Under the pieces are notes generated by a model that saw only the letters and a list, made by a program, of their open reading frames with translations, was not told the origin of the DNA and did not search any database. From assembly GCA_947455465.1 (NCBI GenBank), contig CANGNS010000003.1, positions 114,952 to 178,951 on the forward strand: a stretch of 64,000 nt of DNA, in the 5' to 3' direction. This stretch comes from Comamonadaceae bacterium (GTDB taxonomy: Bacteria > Pseudomonadota > Gammaproteobacteria > Burkholderiales > Burkholderiaceae_C). Positions 28,006-38,962 of this stretch are shown here, piece by piece. Both the position numbers and the translations under genes were made by a program. Every line of letters begins with the position of its first letter. Positions within the stretch are counted from its first letter, which is position 1.

Positions 28006-28482
28006 ATGGCCCTTATTGAACTTACTCCTGCGCAGCGCAAAGTGCATCGCGCCCTTGCCCACCATCTTGATCCGGTGGTCCTCGTCGGTGGCGATGGCCT
28101 GACCGCCAATGTCAAAAAAGAAGTGGATGCGGCGCTCAACGCCCACGGCCTGATCAAAGTGCGTATTTTTTCGGACGAGCGCCCGGCGCGCGAAGCCATG
28201 TTCCAGACCTTGGCGGACGAACTGGGCGCTGCGCCGATTCAGCACATTGGCAAACTGCTCGTGCTGTGGCGCCCGATTCCCGACAAAGACAAAGTGCTGG
28301 ACGAAGACCGCAAGGCCGGCCCGCGCGATGTGAAGGTGCTGAAATACAGCAAACGTGCCGGTCAGCGCCCTGAAGTGAAAACCCTGCGGGTCCTGGGCAA
28401 CCAGCGCTTAACGCCCGGCGGCAATGTCAAGCGGGCCAAGCCCAAGCCCAAAATCAGCCTGAAAAAGCGCAGTCAGACGTAG
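28006..28482 (+). CDS. yhbY: YhbY family (CRM domain) RNA-binding protein
   Basis: A 158-residue protein with an N-terminal CRM/YhbY domain (about 1-95; [20 protein letters not shown] and [18 protein letters not shown]). YhbY binds pre-50S ribosomal particles. The canonical protein is about 97 residues, so the last 60 residues, rich in Lys, Arg and Pro, are a basic extension often seen in betaproteobacteria. It is divergent from rlmE and its end overlaps the end of greA by 10 bases in the opposite direction. Confidence 0.93.
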   Translation: MALIELTPAQRKVHRALAHHLDPVVLVGGDGLTANVKKEVDAALNAHGLIKVRIFSDERPAREAMFQTLADELGAAPIQHIGKLLVLWRPIPDKDKVLDEDRKAGPRDVKVLKYSKRAGQRPEVKTLRVLGNQRLTPGGNVKRAKPKPKISLKKRSQT

Positions 28483-28949
28483 CGCACGGCCACGATTTCG
28501 TAGGCCTTCTCGCCTCCGGGGGCCATCACGATGGCGGTGTCGCCCTCTTCCTTGCCGATCAAGGCGCGGGCAATGGGTGAGCTGATGTTGATCAAGCCCA
28601 GTTTGAGGTCGGCCTCGTCTTCGCCGACGATTTGGTAGGTCACGCGCTCGCCGCTTTCCTCTTCCTCCAGATCAACCGTGGTACCAAAGACCACGCGCCC
28701 GCCCGCATCCAAAGCGGCCGGATCGATCACCTGGGCTACGGAGAGCTTGCCTTCCACTTCCTGGATACGGCCTTCAATAAAGCCTTGACGGTCTTTGGCT
28801 GCGTCGTATTCGGCGTTTTCGCTCAGGTCGCCCTGGGCACGGGCCTCTGAAATAGCGCTGATGACCGCGGGCCGGTCCACCGTTTTGAGGCGATGCAGCT
28901 CTGCCTTCAGGATTTCGGCGCCGCGTTTGGTAATTGGAATAGTGGCCAT
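28473..28949 (-). CDS. greA: Transcription elongation factor GreA
   Basis: A 158-residue GreA, which rescues backtracked RNA polymerase by stimulating transcript cleavage. The N-terminal coiled coil includes ISEARAQGDLSENAEYDAAK, with the acidic tip residues that reach the polymerase active site, and the C-terminal FKBP-like domain follows (about 80-158). MATIPITKRGAE is the normal start. It lies downstream of carAB, as in many betaproteobacteria, and converges on yhbY with a 10-base overlap. Confidence 0.97.
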   Translation of the reverse strand: MATIPITKRGAEILKAELHRLKTVDRPAVISAISEARAQGDLSENAEYDAAKDRQGFIEGRIQEVEGKLSVAQVIDPAALDAGGRVVFGTTVDLEEEESGERVTYQIVGEDEADLKLGLINISSPIARALIGKEEGDTAIVMAPGGEKAYEIVAVRYV

Positions 28950-28986
28950 CTGAAAAATCTGTCCAACGGAACTACAAAATGAAGAA

Positions 28987-29018
28987 GGACAGAAGTGCGC
29001 CGCTGCGCGCTTCTGTCC
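28987..29018 (-). terminator. Long hairpin between carB and greA
   Basis: A 14-base stem with one G-T wobble (starting GGACAGAAG on the plus strand, four-base loop) sits 18 bases after carB. On the minus strand it is followed by TTCTTCATTTTG, a moderate U-rich stretch. It probably terminates or attenuates carAB transcription before greA. Confidence 0.6.
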
Positions 29019-29036
29019 GACCGGGTAAGTGGCGGA

Positions 29037-32000
29037 TTATGCCAACAGTTGGGCGTGCATTTCCTGCACCGAGATCACGCCCAAATGGTCCAGGTATTTC
29101 ATGCCCTCGACGGCCGCTTCAGCCCCCGCCATGGTGGTAAAGGTGGTTACCCGCGCTAGCAAGGCCGAGGTGCGGATGAGGCGCGAGTCGGCAATAGCGT
29201 TGCGCCGCTCCTCTACGGTGTTGATCACCAGCGCCACTTCCTCGTTTTTGATCATGTCCACGATATGCGGGCGGCCTTCAGTCACCTTGTTGACGGCGCG
29301 GCAGCTCAGGCCGGCGGCGGTAATCGCAGCGGCCGTGCCCTTGGTGGCGAGCAACTCAAAACCCATGGCCACCAAATGGCGCGCCACCTCGACCGCACGC
29401 GCCTTGTCGGTTTGCTTGACCGAGATAAACGCCCGCCCGCTGCGCGGCAAGCGCGTGCCCGCGCCCAGCTGCGACTTGACAAAGGCCTCGCCAAACGTCT
29501 TTCCCACGCCCATGACCTCGCCGGTGGACTTCATCTCCGGGCCCAAAATCGTATCAACGCCGGGGAACTTCACAAAGGGGAAGACCGCCTCTTTCACGCT
29601 GAAATACGGCGGCGAGACTTCGGCCGTCACGCCTTGCTGCGCCAGCGTCTGGCCCACCATGCAGCGCGCGGCCACTTTGGCCAGCTGGATGCCCGTAGCC
29701 TTGCTCACAAAGGGCACGGTGCGCGAGGCGCGGGGGTTCACTTCCAGCACATAAATGACGTCTTTGCCATCCACATTTTGGATAGCAAACTGCACATTCA
29801 TCAAACCCACCACCTCCAAAGCCGCAGCCATGGCCGTGGTTTGGCGCTTAATTTCGGCCACGGTGGCCGCAGACAAGCTGTAGGGCGGCAGCGAGCAGGC
29901 CGAGTCACCGCTGTGCACGCCAGCTTGCTCGATATGCTCCATCACGCCACCGATCAGGGTGGCGCCGCTGGCATCGCGCACGCAGTCCACATCGCATTCG
30001 ATGGCATCGTTCAAAAAGCGGTCCAGCAACACCGGCGAGTCGTGGCTGACCTTGACGGCCTCGCGCATATAGCGCTCCAGGTCGCGCTGCTCGTGCACGA
30101 TCTCCATGGCGCGCCCGCCCAGCACGTAGCTGGGACGCACCACCAGCGGGTAGCCCAGCGCGGCGGCTTTTTCCAGGGCTTCGGCCTCGGTGCGGGCGGT
30201 GGCGTTAGGCGGTTGGCGCAAATCCAGGGCGTGCAGCAGCTTTTGGAAGCGCTCGCGGTCTTCGGCCGCATCAATCATGTCCGGGCTGGTGCCGATGATG
30301 GGCACGCCATGCGCCTCCAGGCCCAGCGCCAGCTTGAGTGGCGTCTGACCGCCGTACTGCACGATCACGCCCAGGGGCTTTTCTTTGTCGACGATTTCCA
30401 GCACGTCTTCCAGCGTCAAGGGCTCAAAGTAGAGGCGGTCGCTGGTGTCGTAGTCGGTGGAGACGGTCTCGGGGTTGCAGTTAACCATGATGGTCTCGTA
30501 ACCATCCTCGCGCATGGCCAGGGCTGCGTGCACGCAGCAGTAGTCAAACTCAATACCCTGCCCGATGCGGTTAGGCCCGCCGCCCAGCACCATGATTTTC
30601 TTGCGCTCGGTAGGCTCGGCCTCGCACTGCGCGCCTTCGGCCTCGTAGGTCGAATACATATACGCGGTGTTGGTGCTGAACTCGGCGGCGCAGGTATCCA
30701 CACGCTTGTAGACCGGGCGCACGCCCAAAGCAATACGCCGCTTGCGCACTGCCGCGTCGGTGGTTTTGAGCTGGCGCGCCAGGCGCCGGTCGGAAAAGCC
30801 TTTTTGCTTGAGGGCGCGCAAGGTAGGCGCATCCAGGGTGTCCAAGACCGAACCCTCGGCGTTGGCGGGCAGGTTTTCCAGCTCCAACTCCAGACGTACG
30901 ATCTGCTCAATTTGCACCAAAAACCAGCGGTCGATGCGGGTCAGCTCGAACACCTCGTTCACGCTCATGCCCATGGCAAAGGCGTCGCCCACGTACCAAA
31001 TGCGCTCGGGGCCGGGTGCGCCCAGCTCTTTTTCCAGGACTTCGCGGTCCTGGGTTTTCTCGTTCATGCCATCGACGCCCACTTCCAGGCCACGCAGGGC
31101 TTTTTGGAAGGACTCCTGGAAGGTGCGGCCCATGGCCATGACTTCGCCCACCGACTTCATTTGTGTCGTCAGGCGGCTGTCGGCAGCGGGGAATTTTTCG
31201 AAGGCAAAACGCGGAATTTTGGTGACCACGTAATCAATGCTGGGCTCAAAACTGGCCGGCGTCGCGCCGCCGGTAATGTCGTTGCGCAGCTCATCCAACG
31301 TATAGCCCACCGCCAGCTTGGCCGCCACTTTGGCAATCGGAAAGCCCGTGGCCTTGGACGCCAGCGCCGAGGAACGCGAGACGCGCGGGTTCATCTCAAT
31401 GACCACCATGCGCCCGTCCAGGGGGTTGATCGCAAACTGCACATTCGAGCCGCCGGTGTCCACGCCAATCTCGCGCAACACGGCCAGCGATGCATTACGC
31501 AAAATCTGGTATTCCTTGTCCGACAAAGTCTGCGCCGGTGCCACGGTGATGGAGTCGCCGGTATGCACGCCCATGGGGTCCAGGTTTTCGATGGAACAGA
31601 CGATGATGCAGTTGTCCGCCTTGTCGCGCACCACTTCCATCTCGTACTCTTTCCAGCCCAGCAGCGACTCTTCAATCAGCAGCTCATTGGTGGGCGAGGC
31701 CTCTAGGCCGCGCTTGCAAATCGTCTCGAACTCTTCGGCGTTGTAGGCGATGCCGCCACCAGTTCCGCCCAACGTAAAGCTGGGGCGAATGACGGTAGGG
31801 AATCCCAGGGTTTTTTGCACCGCCCAGGCCTCTTCCATGCTGTGGGCAATGCCCGAGCGGGCCGAGCCCAGACCAATTTTGGTCATCGCGTCCTTGAACT
31901 TGAGGCGGTCTTCGGCCTTGTCAATCGCCTCGGGCGTAGCGCCAATCAACTCCACTTGGTATTTATCAAGCACGCCGTGGTGCCACAAATCGAGCGCGCA

Positions 32001-32291
32001 ATTGAGCGCGGTCTGACCGCCCATGGTCGGCAAAATCGCGTCAGGGCGCTCTTTGGCAATGATTTTTTCCACCGTCTGCCAGGTGATGGGCTCGATGTAG
32101 GTGACATCGGCCGTGTCCGGGTCGGTCATGATGGTGGCGGGGTTGCTGTTGATCAGGATGACTTTGTAGCCCTCCTCGCGCAAAGCCTTGCAGGCCTGCA
32201 CGCCCGAATAGTCAAACTCGCACGCCTGCCCAATGATGATGGGCCCGGCCCCGATGATCAGGACGCTGTGAATATCTTTACGTTTTGGCAT
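29037..32291 (-). CDS. carB: Carbamoyl-phosphate synthase large subunit
   Basis: A 1084-residue enzyme that makes carbamoyl phosphate for pyrimidines and arginine from ammonia (delivered by CarA), bicarbonate and two ATP. Two homologous ATP-grasp halves are visible (about 1-400 and 560-940; [14 protein letters not shown] in the first, [19 protein letters not shown] starting the second), then the C-terminal allosteric MGS-like domain. It follows carA by 51 bases. The very long open frames on the other strand here are codon-bias shadows. Confidence 0.97.
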   Translation of the reverse strand: MPKRKDIHSVLIIGAGPIIIGQACEFDYSGVQACKALREEGYKVILINSNPATIMTDPDTADVTYIEPITWQTVEKIIAKERPDAILPTMGGQTALNCALDLWHHGVLDKYQVELIGATPEAIDKAEDRLKFKDAMTKIGLGSARSGIAHSMEEAWAVQKTLGFPTVIRPSFTLGGTGGGIAYNAEEFETICKRGLEASPTNELLIEESLLGWKEYEMEVVRDKADNCIIVCSIENLDPMGVHTGDSITVAPAQTLSDKEYQILRNASLAVLREIGVDTGGSNVQFAINPLDGRMVVIEMNPRVSRSSALASKATGFPIAKVAAKLAVGYTLDELRNDITGGATPASFEPSIDYVVTKIPRFAFEKFPAADSRLTTQMKSVGEVMAMGRTFQESFQKALRGLEVGVDGMNEKTQDREVLEKELGAPGPERIWYVGDAFAMGMSVNEVFELTRIDRWFLVQIEQIVRLELELENLPANAEGSVLDTLDAPTLRALKQKGFSDRRLARQLKTTDAAVRKRRIALGVRPVYKRVDTCAAEFSTNTAYMYSTYEAEGAQCEAEPTERKKIMVLGGGPNRIGQGIEFDYCCVHAALAMREDGYETIMVNCNPETVSTDYDTSDRLYFEPLTLEDVLEIVDKEKPLGVIVQYGGQTPLKLALGLEAHGVPIIGTSPDMIDAAEDRERFQKLLHALDLRQPPNATARTEAEALEKAAALGYPLVVRPSYVLGGRAMEIVHEQRDLERYMREAVKVSHDSPVLLDRFLNDAIECDVDCVRDASGATLIGGVMEHIEQAGVHSGDSACSLPPYSLSAATVAEIKRQTTAMAAALEVVGLMNVQFAIQNVDGKDVIYVLEVNPRASRTVPFVSKATGIQLAKVAARCMVGQTLAQQGVTAEVSPPYFSVKEAVFPFVKFPGVDTILGPEMKSTGEVMGVGKTFGEAFVKSQLGAGTRLPRSGRAFISVKQTDKARAVEVARHLVAMGFELLATKGTAAAITAAGLSCRAVNKVTEGRPHIVDMIKNEEVALVINTVEERRNAIADSRLIRTSALLARVTTFTTMAGAEAAVEGMKYLDHLGVISVQEMHAQLLA

Positions 32292-32342
32292 TTTTTCTAA
32301 CTTCTCTCAATTTCTCAGTCCACACGCACAGGCCGCCAAAGA

Positions 32343-33509
32343 TCAGGCGCGCGCCTCCATCTCCCGAATGAAGCGGTCAAACAGATAGCCGATATCGTGC
32401 GGGCCGGGCGACGCCTCTGGGTGCCCTTGAAAGCAAAAAGCAGGTTTGTCCGTGCGCTCCAGGCCCTGGACGGTGTTATCAAACAAGCTGACATGGGTGG
32501 CACGTAAATGGCTGGGCAAGGACTCGTGGTCCACGGCAAAACCATGGTTTTGGCTGGTGATGCTGACGCGCCCACTGTCCAGGTCCTTGACCGGGTGGTT
32601 GGCGCCATGGTGGCCAAATTTCATCTTAAAAGTGCGCGCGCCCGACGCCAGCGCCATGATTTGGTGCCCCAGGCAGATACCGAAGGTGGGAATGCCCGAC
32701 TCAATGAGCGTGCCGGCAGCTGCGATGGCGTAATCGCAGGGCTGCGGATCGCCAGGGCCGTTGCTCAGGAAAATGCCGTCGGCCTGCAGGGCCAGCACCT
32801 CGTGCGCAGAGGTTTGGGCTGGCACCACGGTCAGGCGGCATCCGCGCTCGACCAGCATGCGCAAAATGTTTTTCTTCACGCCAAAGTCGTAAGCCACAAC
32901 ATGAAAACGCCCTGCGTCAGACTGGCCGTAGCCACTGCCGAGCTTCCACTCGGACTGCGTCCAAGCGTAAGACGCCTTGGCGGACACCACTTTAGCCAGG
33001 TCCAAACCCGCCATCGAGGGCGCGCCCTGCGCGGCGGCGATGGCCTGGGCACGGGTGGCCGCGTCAAGCACTTGGCCGGGCGCCAAGGCCAAAATACAGC
33101 CGTTTTGCGCGCCATGTTCGCGCAAATGGCGCGTCAGCTGGCGGGTGTCAATGTTGGCGATGGCCACGGTGCCATGGGCCTGCAAATAGCCACTCAGGTC
33201 TTGGGTACTGCGAAAGTTGGATGCCAGCAGCGGCAGGTCTTTAATGACCAGTCCGGCAGCATGGACCGCGCCAGACTCCACGTCTTCGGGGTTGGTGCCG
33301 TAGCTGCCGATATGCGGGTAGGTGAGGGTAACGATTTGTTGGCAATAGCTGGGGTCGGTCAGGATTTCCTGGTAACCCGTCATGGAGGTGTTGAAAACGA
33401 CCTCGCCAACGGTGCTGCCGCTAGCGCCAATAGAAATTCCGGTGAAGACCGAACCGTCAGCGAGCGCCAAAATGGCCTGTGGGTGGGTTCCCTTGAGAGA
33501 CAAAAGCAC
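32343..33509 (-). CDS. carA: Carbamoyl-phosphate synthase small (glutaminase) subunit
   Basis: A 388-residue subunit that hydrolyses glutamine and channels ammonia to CarB. The class I amidotransferase nucleophile Cys lies near 279 in [10 protein letters not shown], with the His-Pro-Glu triad partners in [11 protein letters not shown]. The start is taken as GTG at 33507-33509 giving [16 protein letters not shown], the usual family N-terminus, with CGGAG eight bases upstream; the alternative TTG at 33540-33542 has no such support. Confidence 0.95.
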   Translation of the reverse strand: MLLSLKGTHPQAILALADGSVFTGISIGASGSTVGEVVFNTSMTGYQEILTDPSYCQQIVTLTYPHIGSYGTNPEDVESGAVHAAGLVIKDLPLLASNFRSTQDLSGYLQAHGTVAIANIDTRQLTRHLREHGAQNGCILALAPGQVLDAATRAQAIAAAQGAPSMAGLDLAKVVSAKASYAWTQSEWKLGSGYGQSDAGRFHVVAYDFGVKKNILRMLVERGCRLTVVPAQTSAHEVLALQADGIFLSNGPGDPQPCDYAIAAAGTLIESGIPTFGICLGHQIMALASGARTFKMKFGHHGANHPVKDLDSGRVSITSQNHGFAVDHESLPSHLRATHVSLFDNTVQGLERTDKPAFCFQGHPEASPGPHDIGYLFDRFIREMEARA

Positions 33510-33647
33510 GGGGTTCTCCGAGTGGTTTACGGGTACGCCCAAGCGCTCAGAAATGCTTCCTGGCGGCTGTTGTTGGTAGGGATTGGAGCTTTAAAGGCGC
33601 TTGGGAGAGCTGGATTCTGGAAAGCCCCGCATTGTAACCCAGCCCCT

Positions 33648-34418
33648 CTAGCGCGCCGCACCCGCCAAGGCGCTGGCGTGCAGGCAAATGGCCGCTGCTG
33701 CGGCCACGTTGAGCGACTCTTCGCCGCCAGGCTGGCCAATGCGAACCTGCTGGGCAGCACCTGCCATCAGGGCAGGCTGTACGCCCTGCCCTTCGTGTCC
33801 CATGGCCCACGCGCAGGGAAAGGGCAAGCGGCAGTCCTGGATCAGTGACCCCGCGTGCGAACTGGTCACCAAGAGCGGCACCGCCAGGGCCTGCACGCTG
33901 TCCAGGTCGGCGCCCTCGAGCAGAGACAGCGCAAAGTGCGCGCCCATGCCAGCGCGCAGCACCTTGGGCGACCACAAAGCGGCCGTCCCGCGCAGCGCAA
34001 TCACCTGGCCAAAGCCAAAAGCGGAGGCGCTGCGCAGCATGGAGCCCACGTTGCCAGCGTCCTGCACCCGGTCCAAAACCAAGGTGGCCGCATGCGGGTC
34101 GATCGCCGCGGGCGCCGGCACCTCCATGACAAAGCCCATATCGGCAGGCGACTCCAGGGCGCTTAAGCTGCCAAACAAGGCCTCGGGCAGCACATAAACC
34201 GCATCGGCAACTTCAGGCCTAGGCGCGCGCGCCCACCCACTTTCGCTGAAAAAAGCCATGGCGGGCTTGGCACCACGCAGGAGTGCTGCGCTGCACAAAT
34301 GTTCGCCCTCGATCCAAAAACGTCCCGCTTTGCGGTAGGCGGTGTTGTCGCTGGCCAGTTTGCGCACCATGCGCAGCTGCGGGTTATCGCGCGACTGGAT
34401 GAACTGCGCTGCGCTCAC
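33648..34418 (-). CDS. TrmH/SpoU family RNA 2'-O-methyltransferase
   Basis: A 256-residue SPOUT methyltransferase. An N-terminal substrate-binding domain (about 1-90) precedes the knot domain with the three family motifs: [29 protein letters not shown] and [18 protein letters not shown]. The target is likely 23S rRNA or tRNA ribose, but cannot be fixed from sequence; RlmB or TsnR-like are options. The GTG at 34416-34418 overlaps the rnhB stop (GTGA), and a second GTG lies nine bases upstream. Confidence 0.88.
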   Translation of the reverse strand: MSAAQFIQSRDNPQLRMVRKLASDNTAYRKAGRFWIEGEHLCSAALLRGAKPAMAFFSESGWARAPRPEVADAVYVLPEALFGSLSALESPADMGFVMEVPAPAAIDPHAATLVLDRVQDAGNVGSMLRSASAFGFGQVIALRGTAALWSPKVLRAGMGAHFALSLLEGADLDSVQALAVPLLVTSSHAGSLIQDCRLPFPCAWAMGHEGQGVQPALMAGAAQQVRIGQPGGEESLNVAAAAAICLHASALAGAAR

Positions 34419-35026
34419 AGCACCCACTCGGCCACCGGCCCAAAGGATTTGCGGTGCTGCGGACAGGGCCCGTGCTGGCGCAAGGCCTGCAAATGCGCCA
34501 GCGTCGGATAGCCTTTGTGCGCCTCAAAACCGTACTGCGGGAACTCCTGGTGGTACTGCGCGCACCAGCGGTCGCGCGTCACCTTGGCCAAAATCGAGGC
34601 GGCCGAAATCGCCGGCACCTTGCTGTCGCCTTTGACGATGGCTTCAGCCCGCACATCCAGCACCGGAATGCGGTTGCCATCGACCAGCACCAACTTGGGC
34701 GGCAGGCGCAGGCCCTGCACGGCCCGGCGCATGGCCAGCATCGTCGCTTGCAGGATGTTCAGGCTGTCAATTTCCTCGGCGCTGGCTTGGGCGATCGAAA
34801 AACACAGGGCTTTAGCCCGAATTTCATCAAACAGGTAGTCGCGCCGCTTTGGGCTGAGCACCTTGGAGTCGGCCAAATAGGCAATCGGGTTGCGCTCGTC
34901 CAGGATGACCGCCGCAGCCACGACCGGCCCGGCCAGGGGGCCGCGCCCCGCCTCGTCCACGCCTGCGACCAGACCGCTGACGTCCCAGGGCAGAGCTGTT
35001 TGGATAGGCGCTTTCACTTTAGGCAT
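34415..35026 (-). CDS. rnhB: Ribonuclease HII
   Basis: A 203-residue RNase HII that removes ribonucleotides from DNA. The first motif [20 protein letters not shown] gives the catalytic Asp and Glu, and further acidic residues lie in LVDGN and SILAKVTRD. It overlaps lpxB by eight bases and the SpoU gene by four, so it is part of the lpx transcript. The dnaE gene that follows rnhB in some genomes is not here; the SpoU methyltransferase takes that place. Confidence 0.96.
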   Translation of the reverse strand: MPKVKAPIQTALPWDVSGLVAGVDEAGRGPLAGPVVAAAVILDERNPIAYLADSKVLSPKRRDYLFDEIRAKALCFSIAQASAEEIDSLNILQATMLAMRRAVQGLRLPPKLVLVDGNRIPVLDVRAEAIVKGDSKVPAISAASILAKVTRDRWCAQYHQEFPQYGFEAHKGYPTLAHLQALRQHGPCPQHRKSFGPVAEWVL

Positions 35027-36182
35027 GGAGCGTATTTTCTATGGCCTGCGCGGCCAAGGCACCGGTGTCTTGGCGCAAGGTGTGGTGCAGCTGCAAAAAC
35101 CGCTGTTCTAAGTCGTGCAAAGCCGTCGGGTTGTGCGCCTTGGCATCGAGCCATTGCAGACAGGCAGCGGCCAGCGCGTCCGGCCTTGCTGCGCTTTGCA
35201 AAAACTCGGGCACTACAAAGTCTTGGCACAAGATATTGGGCAAACCGACCCAGGCCTGCAAGCGCTTGCGGTTCATCAGCTGCCAGGCAATAGTGCCCAT
35301 GCGGTAAGCGATCACCATGGGGCGTTTGAACAAAGCGGCCTCCAAGGTGGCGGTGCCGCTGGCGATCAAGGTGGCGTCGCAAGCGGCCAGCACAGCGTGC
35401 GATTGGCCTGCGACGATGTGCACCCGCCCCGCCATGCCTGCCGACTGCGCCGCTTGGCGAATCAAATCCTGCATGCCCGGTGCGGCCGGCACCACAAACT
35501 GCACCTGCGCACGCTGCGCGGCGATACGGGCGGCAGTCTGAAAAAACACGCCGGCCAGATTATTAATTTCTGAAAGTCGGCTGCCCGGCAGCAAGGCAAG
35601 CACCTGCGCGTCGGGCGCCAAACCCAGATGGGCGCGTGCCGCCAGGCGGTCCGGCACCAGCGGAATGACTTGTGCCAGCGGGTGCCCGACATAGGTGGCG
35701 GCGATGCCGTGCTGCGCCAACAGCACGGGCTCAAAGGGAAACAGGCACAGCACATGGTCCACGCTGCGCTGCAAGGTGCGTAAACGCTCAGCGCGCCAGG
35801 CCCAGACCGAGGGGCACACAAAATGCACGGTTTTCACGCCGCGTGCCCGCAAGCGCGCCTCCAGCGCGAGGTTGAAATCCGGTGCGTCCACGCCGACAAA
35901 CAGCGCGGGCGGCTGCGCAGCCAATCGCCGGTCCAGCGCATTGCGGATGCCCAGGATTTCGCGCAAGCGCAGCAGCACGTCCCAGCCAAAGCCGTGCACC
36001 GCCAGTTTGTGGTGCGGCCACCAGGCCTCAAAACCTTGGGCCGCCATCTGCGGGCCGCCGATACCCGCTGCATGCAGACCGGGCCAGCGCACGCGCAGCG
36101 ATTGCAGCAACAGCCCAGCGAGCACGTCGCCCGAGGCTTCGCCGGCCACCATGGCCAGATTCAAGGCGGGGCTTGCAGTCAC
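35019..36182 (-). CDS. lpxB: Lipid-A-disaccharide synthase
   Basis: A 387-residue GT19 glycosyltransferase joining UDP-2,3-diacylglucosamine and lipid X. The N-terminus [15 protein letters not shown] is the family signature, with [13 protein letters not shown] and [12 protein letters not shown] later. A frame opening far upstream runs antisense-like through lpxA and is not used. The best start is GTG at 36180-36182, 14 bases after the lpxA stop, giving [19 protein letters not shown]; an ATG at 36150-36152 is an alternative but would remove the first strand. Confidence 0.93.
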   Translation of the reverse strand: MTASPALNLAMVAGEASGDVLAGLLLQSLRVRWPGLHAAGIGGPQMAAQGFEAWWPHHKLAVHGFGWDVLLRLREILGIRNALDRRLAAQPPALFVGVDAPDFNLALEARLRARGVKTVHFVCPSVWAWRAERLRTLQRSVDHVLCLFPFEPVLLAQHGIAATYVGHPLAQVIPLVPDRLAARAHLGLAPDAQVLALLPGSRLSEINNLAGVFFQTAARIAAQRAQVQFVVPAAPGMQDLIRQAAQSAGMAGRVHIVAGQSHAVLAACDATLIASGTATLEAALFKRPMVIAYRMGTIAWQLMNRKRLQAWVGLPNILCQDFVVPEFLQSAARPDALAAACLQWLDAKAHNPTALHDLEQRFLQLHHTLRQDTGALAAQAIENTLHA

Positions 36183-36196
36183 CTGCCGCGTCCCAT

Positions 36197-36991
36197 TTAG
36201 CGCACGATGCCGCGCTGGGGGCTGGTCTGGGCGAGGAAGTCGCACATCATCGCCACGTCCGGGGCGCATTGCGCTTGGTCCTGCGCGATGAGGGCGATCT
36301 TTGCCTGAGCGGCCTCCAAAGTCAGGTCTTGGCGGTACAGGGCTTTGTGCATGGCTTTGACGCCGGCGATGCGTTCGGCCGAGAAGCCGCGCCGCCGCAA
36401 ACCCTCGTAGTTCATGGAGCGTGCGCCGGCCGGTTGGCCCTGGCACATCACAAAAGGCGGCAGGTCGGCAAACAGCAAAGAGCACATGGCCGTCATGCTG
36501 TGGGCGCCCAGGCGCACAAACTGGTGAACGACGGTAAAGCCGCCCAGAATGACCCAGTCGCCCACACTCACGTGGCCGGCCAACTGCGAGTTGTTGGCAA
36601 AAATCGTGTGGTTGCCCACGGCGCAGTCGTGCGCCAAATGGACATAGGCCATGATCCAGTTGTCATTACCGACCTGGGTGACGCCGGTATCACCCGGCGA
36701 GCCGATATTGAAGGTGCAAAACTCGCGGATCGTGTTGCGGTCGCCGATGACCAGCTCGCAGGGCTCGCCCGCGTATTTTTTATCCTGCGGGATGGCACCC
36801 AGGGAGTTGAACTGAAATATCCGGTTGTCTCGCCCAATGCGGGTATGTCCTTCGATGACGCAGTGCGCGCCTACCGTCGTTCCCGCGCCAATTTGCACAT
36901 GCGGGCCGATCACGGTGTAGGGGCCGATCTGCACGCCGGCGTCCAATTGGGCGCCCGGATCAACCAGGGCGGTGGGGTGAATCGTGGGCAT
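36197..36991 (-). CDS. lpxA: UDP-N-acetylglucosamine acyltransferase
   Basis: A 264-residue left-handed beta-helix enzyme that adds the first 3-hydroxyacyl chain in lipid A synthesis. Hexapeptide repeats run from [20 protein letters not shown] to about residue 190; the catalytic His lies in [11 protein letters not shown]. The C-terminal helical region has the [14 protein letters not shown] [12 protein letters not shown]. The start is the second Met of the open frame, 2 bases after fabZ. Confidence 0.96.
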   Translation of the reverse strand: MPTIHPTALVDPGAQLDAGVQIGPYTVIGPHVQIGAGTTVGAHCVIEGHTRIGRDNRIFQFNSLGAIPQDKKYAGEPCELVIGDRNTIREFCTFNIGSPGDTGVTQVGNDNWIMAYVHLAHDCAVGNHTIFANNSQLAGHVSVGDWVILGGFTVVHQFVRLGAHSMTAMCSLLFADLPPFVMCQGQPAGARSMNYEGLRRRGFSAERIAGVKAMHKALYRQDLTLEAAQAKIALIAQDQAQCAPDVAMMCDFLAQTSPQRGIVR

Positions 36992-36993
36992 CC

Positions 36994-37443
36994 TTAGGCC
37001 TTGGTCGGGATGGCGCGCATGGCGCACGTCAGCTCGGCTTCGACGGCGGTTTCACCTTCCACACTGGCGCGGGTCTTGAATTTAAAGATGCCGGCCTTCA
37101 TGCGCAGCAGCTCCACTTCCAAAATCAGCTGGTCGCCAGGCTCTACCGGGCGTTTAAAACGGGCCCCATCGATGCCCGCAAAATAGTACACCGAGTCATC
37201 GCTGGGCGAGGTGTCCAGCGCGTCAAAGGCCAGCAAGGCAGCCGCTTGCGCCAGCGCTTCGAGCATCAAAACACCGGGCATCACCGGGCGGTGCGGGAAA
37301 TGGCCCTCGAAAAACGGCTCGTTCATCGTCACGTTTTTAAGTGCCCTGATGGTTTTGCCCTTGTCAATGTCCAGCACCCGGTCCACCATCAAGAAGGGAT
37401 AGCGGTGCGGCAATTGTTTAAGAATTTGGTGGATGTCCATCAT
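36994..37443 (-). CDS. fabZ: 3-hydroxyacyl-[acyl-carrier-protein] dehydratase FabZ
   Basis: A 149-residue hot-dog fold dehydratase of type II fatty acid synthesis. The active-site His and Glu are in [21 protein letters not shown]. It supplies unsaturated acyl-ACP from the same 3-hydroxyacyl pool used by LpxA and LpxD, so its place in this cluster balances phospholipid and lipid A. The start overlaps the lpxD stop by ATGA. Confidence 0.97.
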   Translation of the reverse strand: MMDIHQILKQLPHRYPFLMVDRVLDIDKGKTIRALKNVTMNEPFFEGHFPHRPVMPGVLMLEALAQAAALLAFDALDTSPSDDSVYYFAGIDGARFKRPVEPGDQLILEVELLRMKAGIFKFKTRASVEGETAVEAELTCAMRAIPTKA

Positions 37444-38432
37444 TTTTTGTGTTCACTTTCAAGTACCCGGATACGTTCGCGCAGCTTGTGCAACTGCTTG
37501 AGCGATGCGGCATTGCGCTCCCAGGCGCTGTTTTCGTCCAAAGGAAATATGCCGGTGTAATGGCCCGGCGTGTGTATGGATTTACTGACCAAGGTGCCCG
37601 CCGAAATATGCACCTCGTTCGCAATTTCGAGATGCCCGAGCACGATGGCGCCCCCGCCAATCGTGCATTGCGCGCCAATGCGGGCGCTGCCGGCAATGCC
37701 GGCGCAGCCCGCAATCGCGGTGTTGCGGCCGATGTGCACGTTGTGCCCGACCTGAATGAGGTTGTCGAGTTTGACACCGTCTTCGATCACCGTATCGCGC
37801 AGCGCGCCACGGTCAATGCAGGTGTTGGCGCCGATTTCGACGTCATCGCCGATGTGCACCGCGCCGAGTTGCTCAATTTTTTCCCAGCGCGGGCCGTCGG
37901 GCGCAAAACCAAAGCCGTCAGCGCCGATGACTACGCCCGGGTGAATCAGGCAGCGTTGCCCGACCACACAGTCCTCGCCCACCGTGACCCGCGAGCGCAA
38001 TTCGGTCAAGGCGCCGATGCGCGCTCCGCGTTCGATCACGCACAAGGCGCCAATGCGTGCGCTGGGGTGCACCAAGGCGTCGGGATGCACGACCGCGCTG
38101 GGATGCACCCAGTCCCCCGGGCCGCGCACGGCCACCGAGCCGCTGGTGCGGGCGCGCCAGAGCTGCGTGAGCTTGGCAAAGTACAAATAGGGGTTTTCGG
38201 CGACGATGCAGCTTCCGCGTGCCACGGCCTGCGCTTGCATGGCAGGGCTGACCACCACGCAACCGGCCTGGCTGTTGGCCAATTGCTGCTGGTATTTCGG
38301 ATTGCTCAGGAAGCTGATGTCCTGCGGGCCGGCGTCCTCCAGGGGCGCTAAGGCACGAATCACGAGACTGCCCTCGCCATGCAGCGTGCCGCCCAAGGCG
38401 GCCACTATTTCAGCAAGCCGGATTTCAGCCAC
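37440..38432 (-). CDS. lpxD: UDP-3-O-(3-hydroxymyristoyl)glucosamine N-acyltransferase
   Basis: A 330-residue acyltransferase for the third step of lipid A synthesis. The N-terminal uridine-binding domain (about 1-100; [13 protein letters not shown]) precedes a left-handed beta-helix with [11 protein letters not shown] and the catalytic His in VGHNVHIG. The short C-terminal helix [17 protein letters not shown] is typical. It starts with GTG at 38430-38432. It follows skp by 20 bases. Confidence 0.96.
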   Translation of the reverse strand: MAEIRLAEIVAALGGTLHGEGSLVIRALAPLEDAGPQDISFLSNPKYQQQLANSQAGCVVVSPAMQAQAVARGSCIVAENPYLYFAKLTQLWRARTSGSVAVRGPGDWVHPSAVVHPDALVHPSARIGALCVIERGARIGALTELRSRVTVGEDCVVGQRCLIHPGVVIGADGFGFAPDGPRWEKIEQLGAVHIGDDVEIGANTCIDRGALRDTVIEDGVKLDNLIQVGHNVHIGRNTAIAGCAGIAGSARIGAQCTIGGGAIVLGHLEIANEVHISAGTLVSKSIHTPGHYTGIFPLDENSAWERNAASLKQLHKLRERIRVLESEHKK

Positions 38433-38452
38433 GCCGCTGACAGGGCTGCACC

Positions 38453-38962
38453 TTATTTGGCGCCCGTGTTGAGGATCTTCAGGACTTTGTCCGTGATGTC
38501 ATGGCGGGCATTGCTGTACACCACTTCCTGGATCACGATGTCGTATTTTTCATCTTCGGCGACTTTGCGTACGGCCTTGTTGGCTTTGTCGAGCACTTGT
38601 TGCAGCTCTTCGTTGCGGCGGCCGTTCAGGTCTTCCTGGTACTCGCGCTGTTTGCGCTGCAGGTCACGGCTGAGTTCCGCGCCCTCTTTTTGCCGGGAAT
38701 TGCGCTGGGATTCGGTCAGCGTGGGCGCATCGCGCTCAAACTTATCGCTGAAGTTTTTCAGGGCGGTCTGCAAATCGGCCAACTCTTTGCCGCGCTTGGA
38801 AAATTCTTGCTCAAGCTTGGCTTGGGCCGATTTGGCAATCGCCGACTCGGTCGTGATGCGCTGGGTGTTGACGTAGCCGATTTTTGACTCTTGGGCAAAA
38901 GCGGAGTGTGCCAAAGTGGCAAGGGCCAGCGTGCAGCCAAGGAGGAAGGAATGGATTTTCAT
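38453..38962 (-). CDS. skp: Periplasmic OmpH/Skp-family chaperone
   Basis: A 169-residue periplasmic chaperone with a signal peptide ending HSAFA and mature start QESKIGYV. A long coiled coil (about 45-125, rich in Lys, Glu, Arg and Gln) forms the tentacles that hold unfolded outer-membrane proteins on their way to BAM. The C-terminus contains [22 protein letters not shown]. Its ATG overlaps the bamA stop (TAATG), so the two are coupled. Confidence 0.93.
   Translation of the reverse strand: MKIHSFLLGCTLALATLAHSAFAQESKIGYVNTQRITTESAIAKSAQAKLEQEFSKRGKELADLQTALKNFSDKFERDAPTLTESQRNSRQKEGAELSRDLQRKQREYQEDLNGRRNEELQQVLDKANKAVRKVAEDEKYDIVIQEVVYSNARHDITDKVLKILNTGAK

Noticed and set aside
29265..31706. 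Long open frame (813 codons) on the plus strand opposite carB, and similar long frames opposite ppk (17897-19651), ftsH (25208-27184), clpA (47796-49082) and lon (60762-62021)
   Set aside because: They lie antisense to well-identified genes with intact motifs, lack any family motif, and are expected from the codon bias of a GC-rich genome.
35019..36485. 488-residue version of LpxB with a 101-residue N-terminal extension
   Set aside because: The extension overlaps lpxA on the same strand in another frame and is not LpxB-like; the GTG at 36182 gives the normal length.
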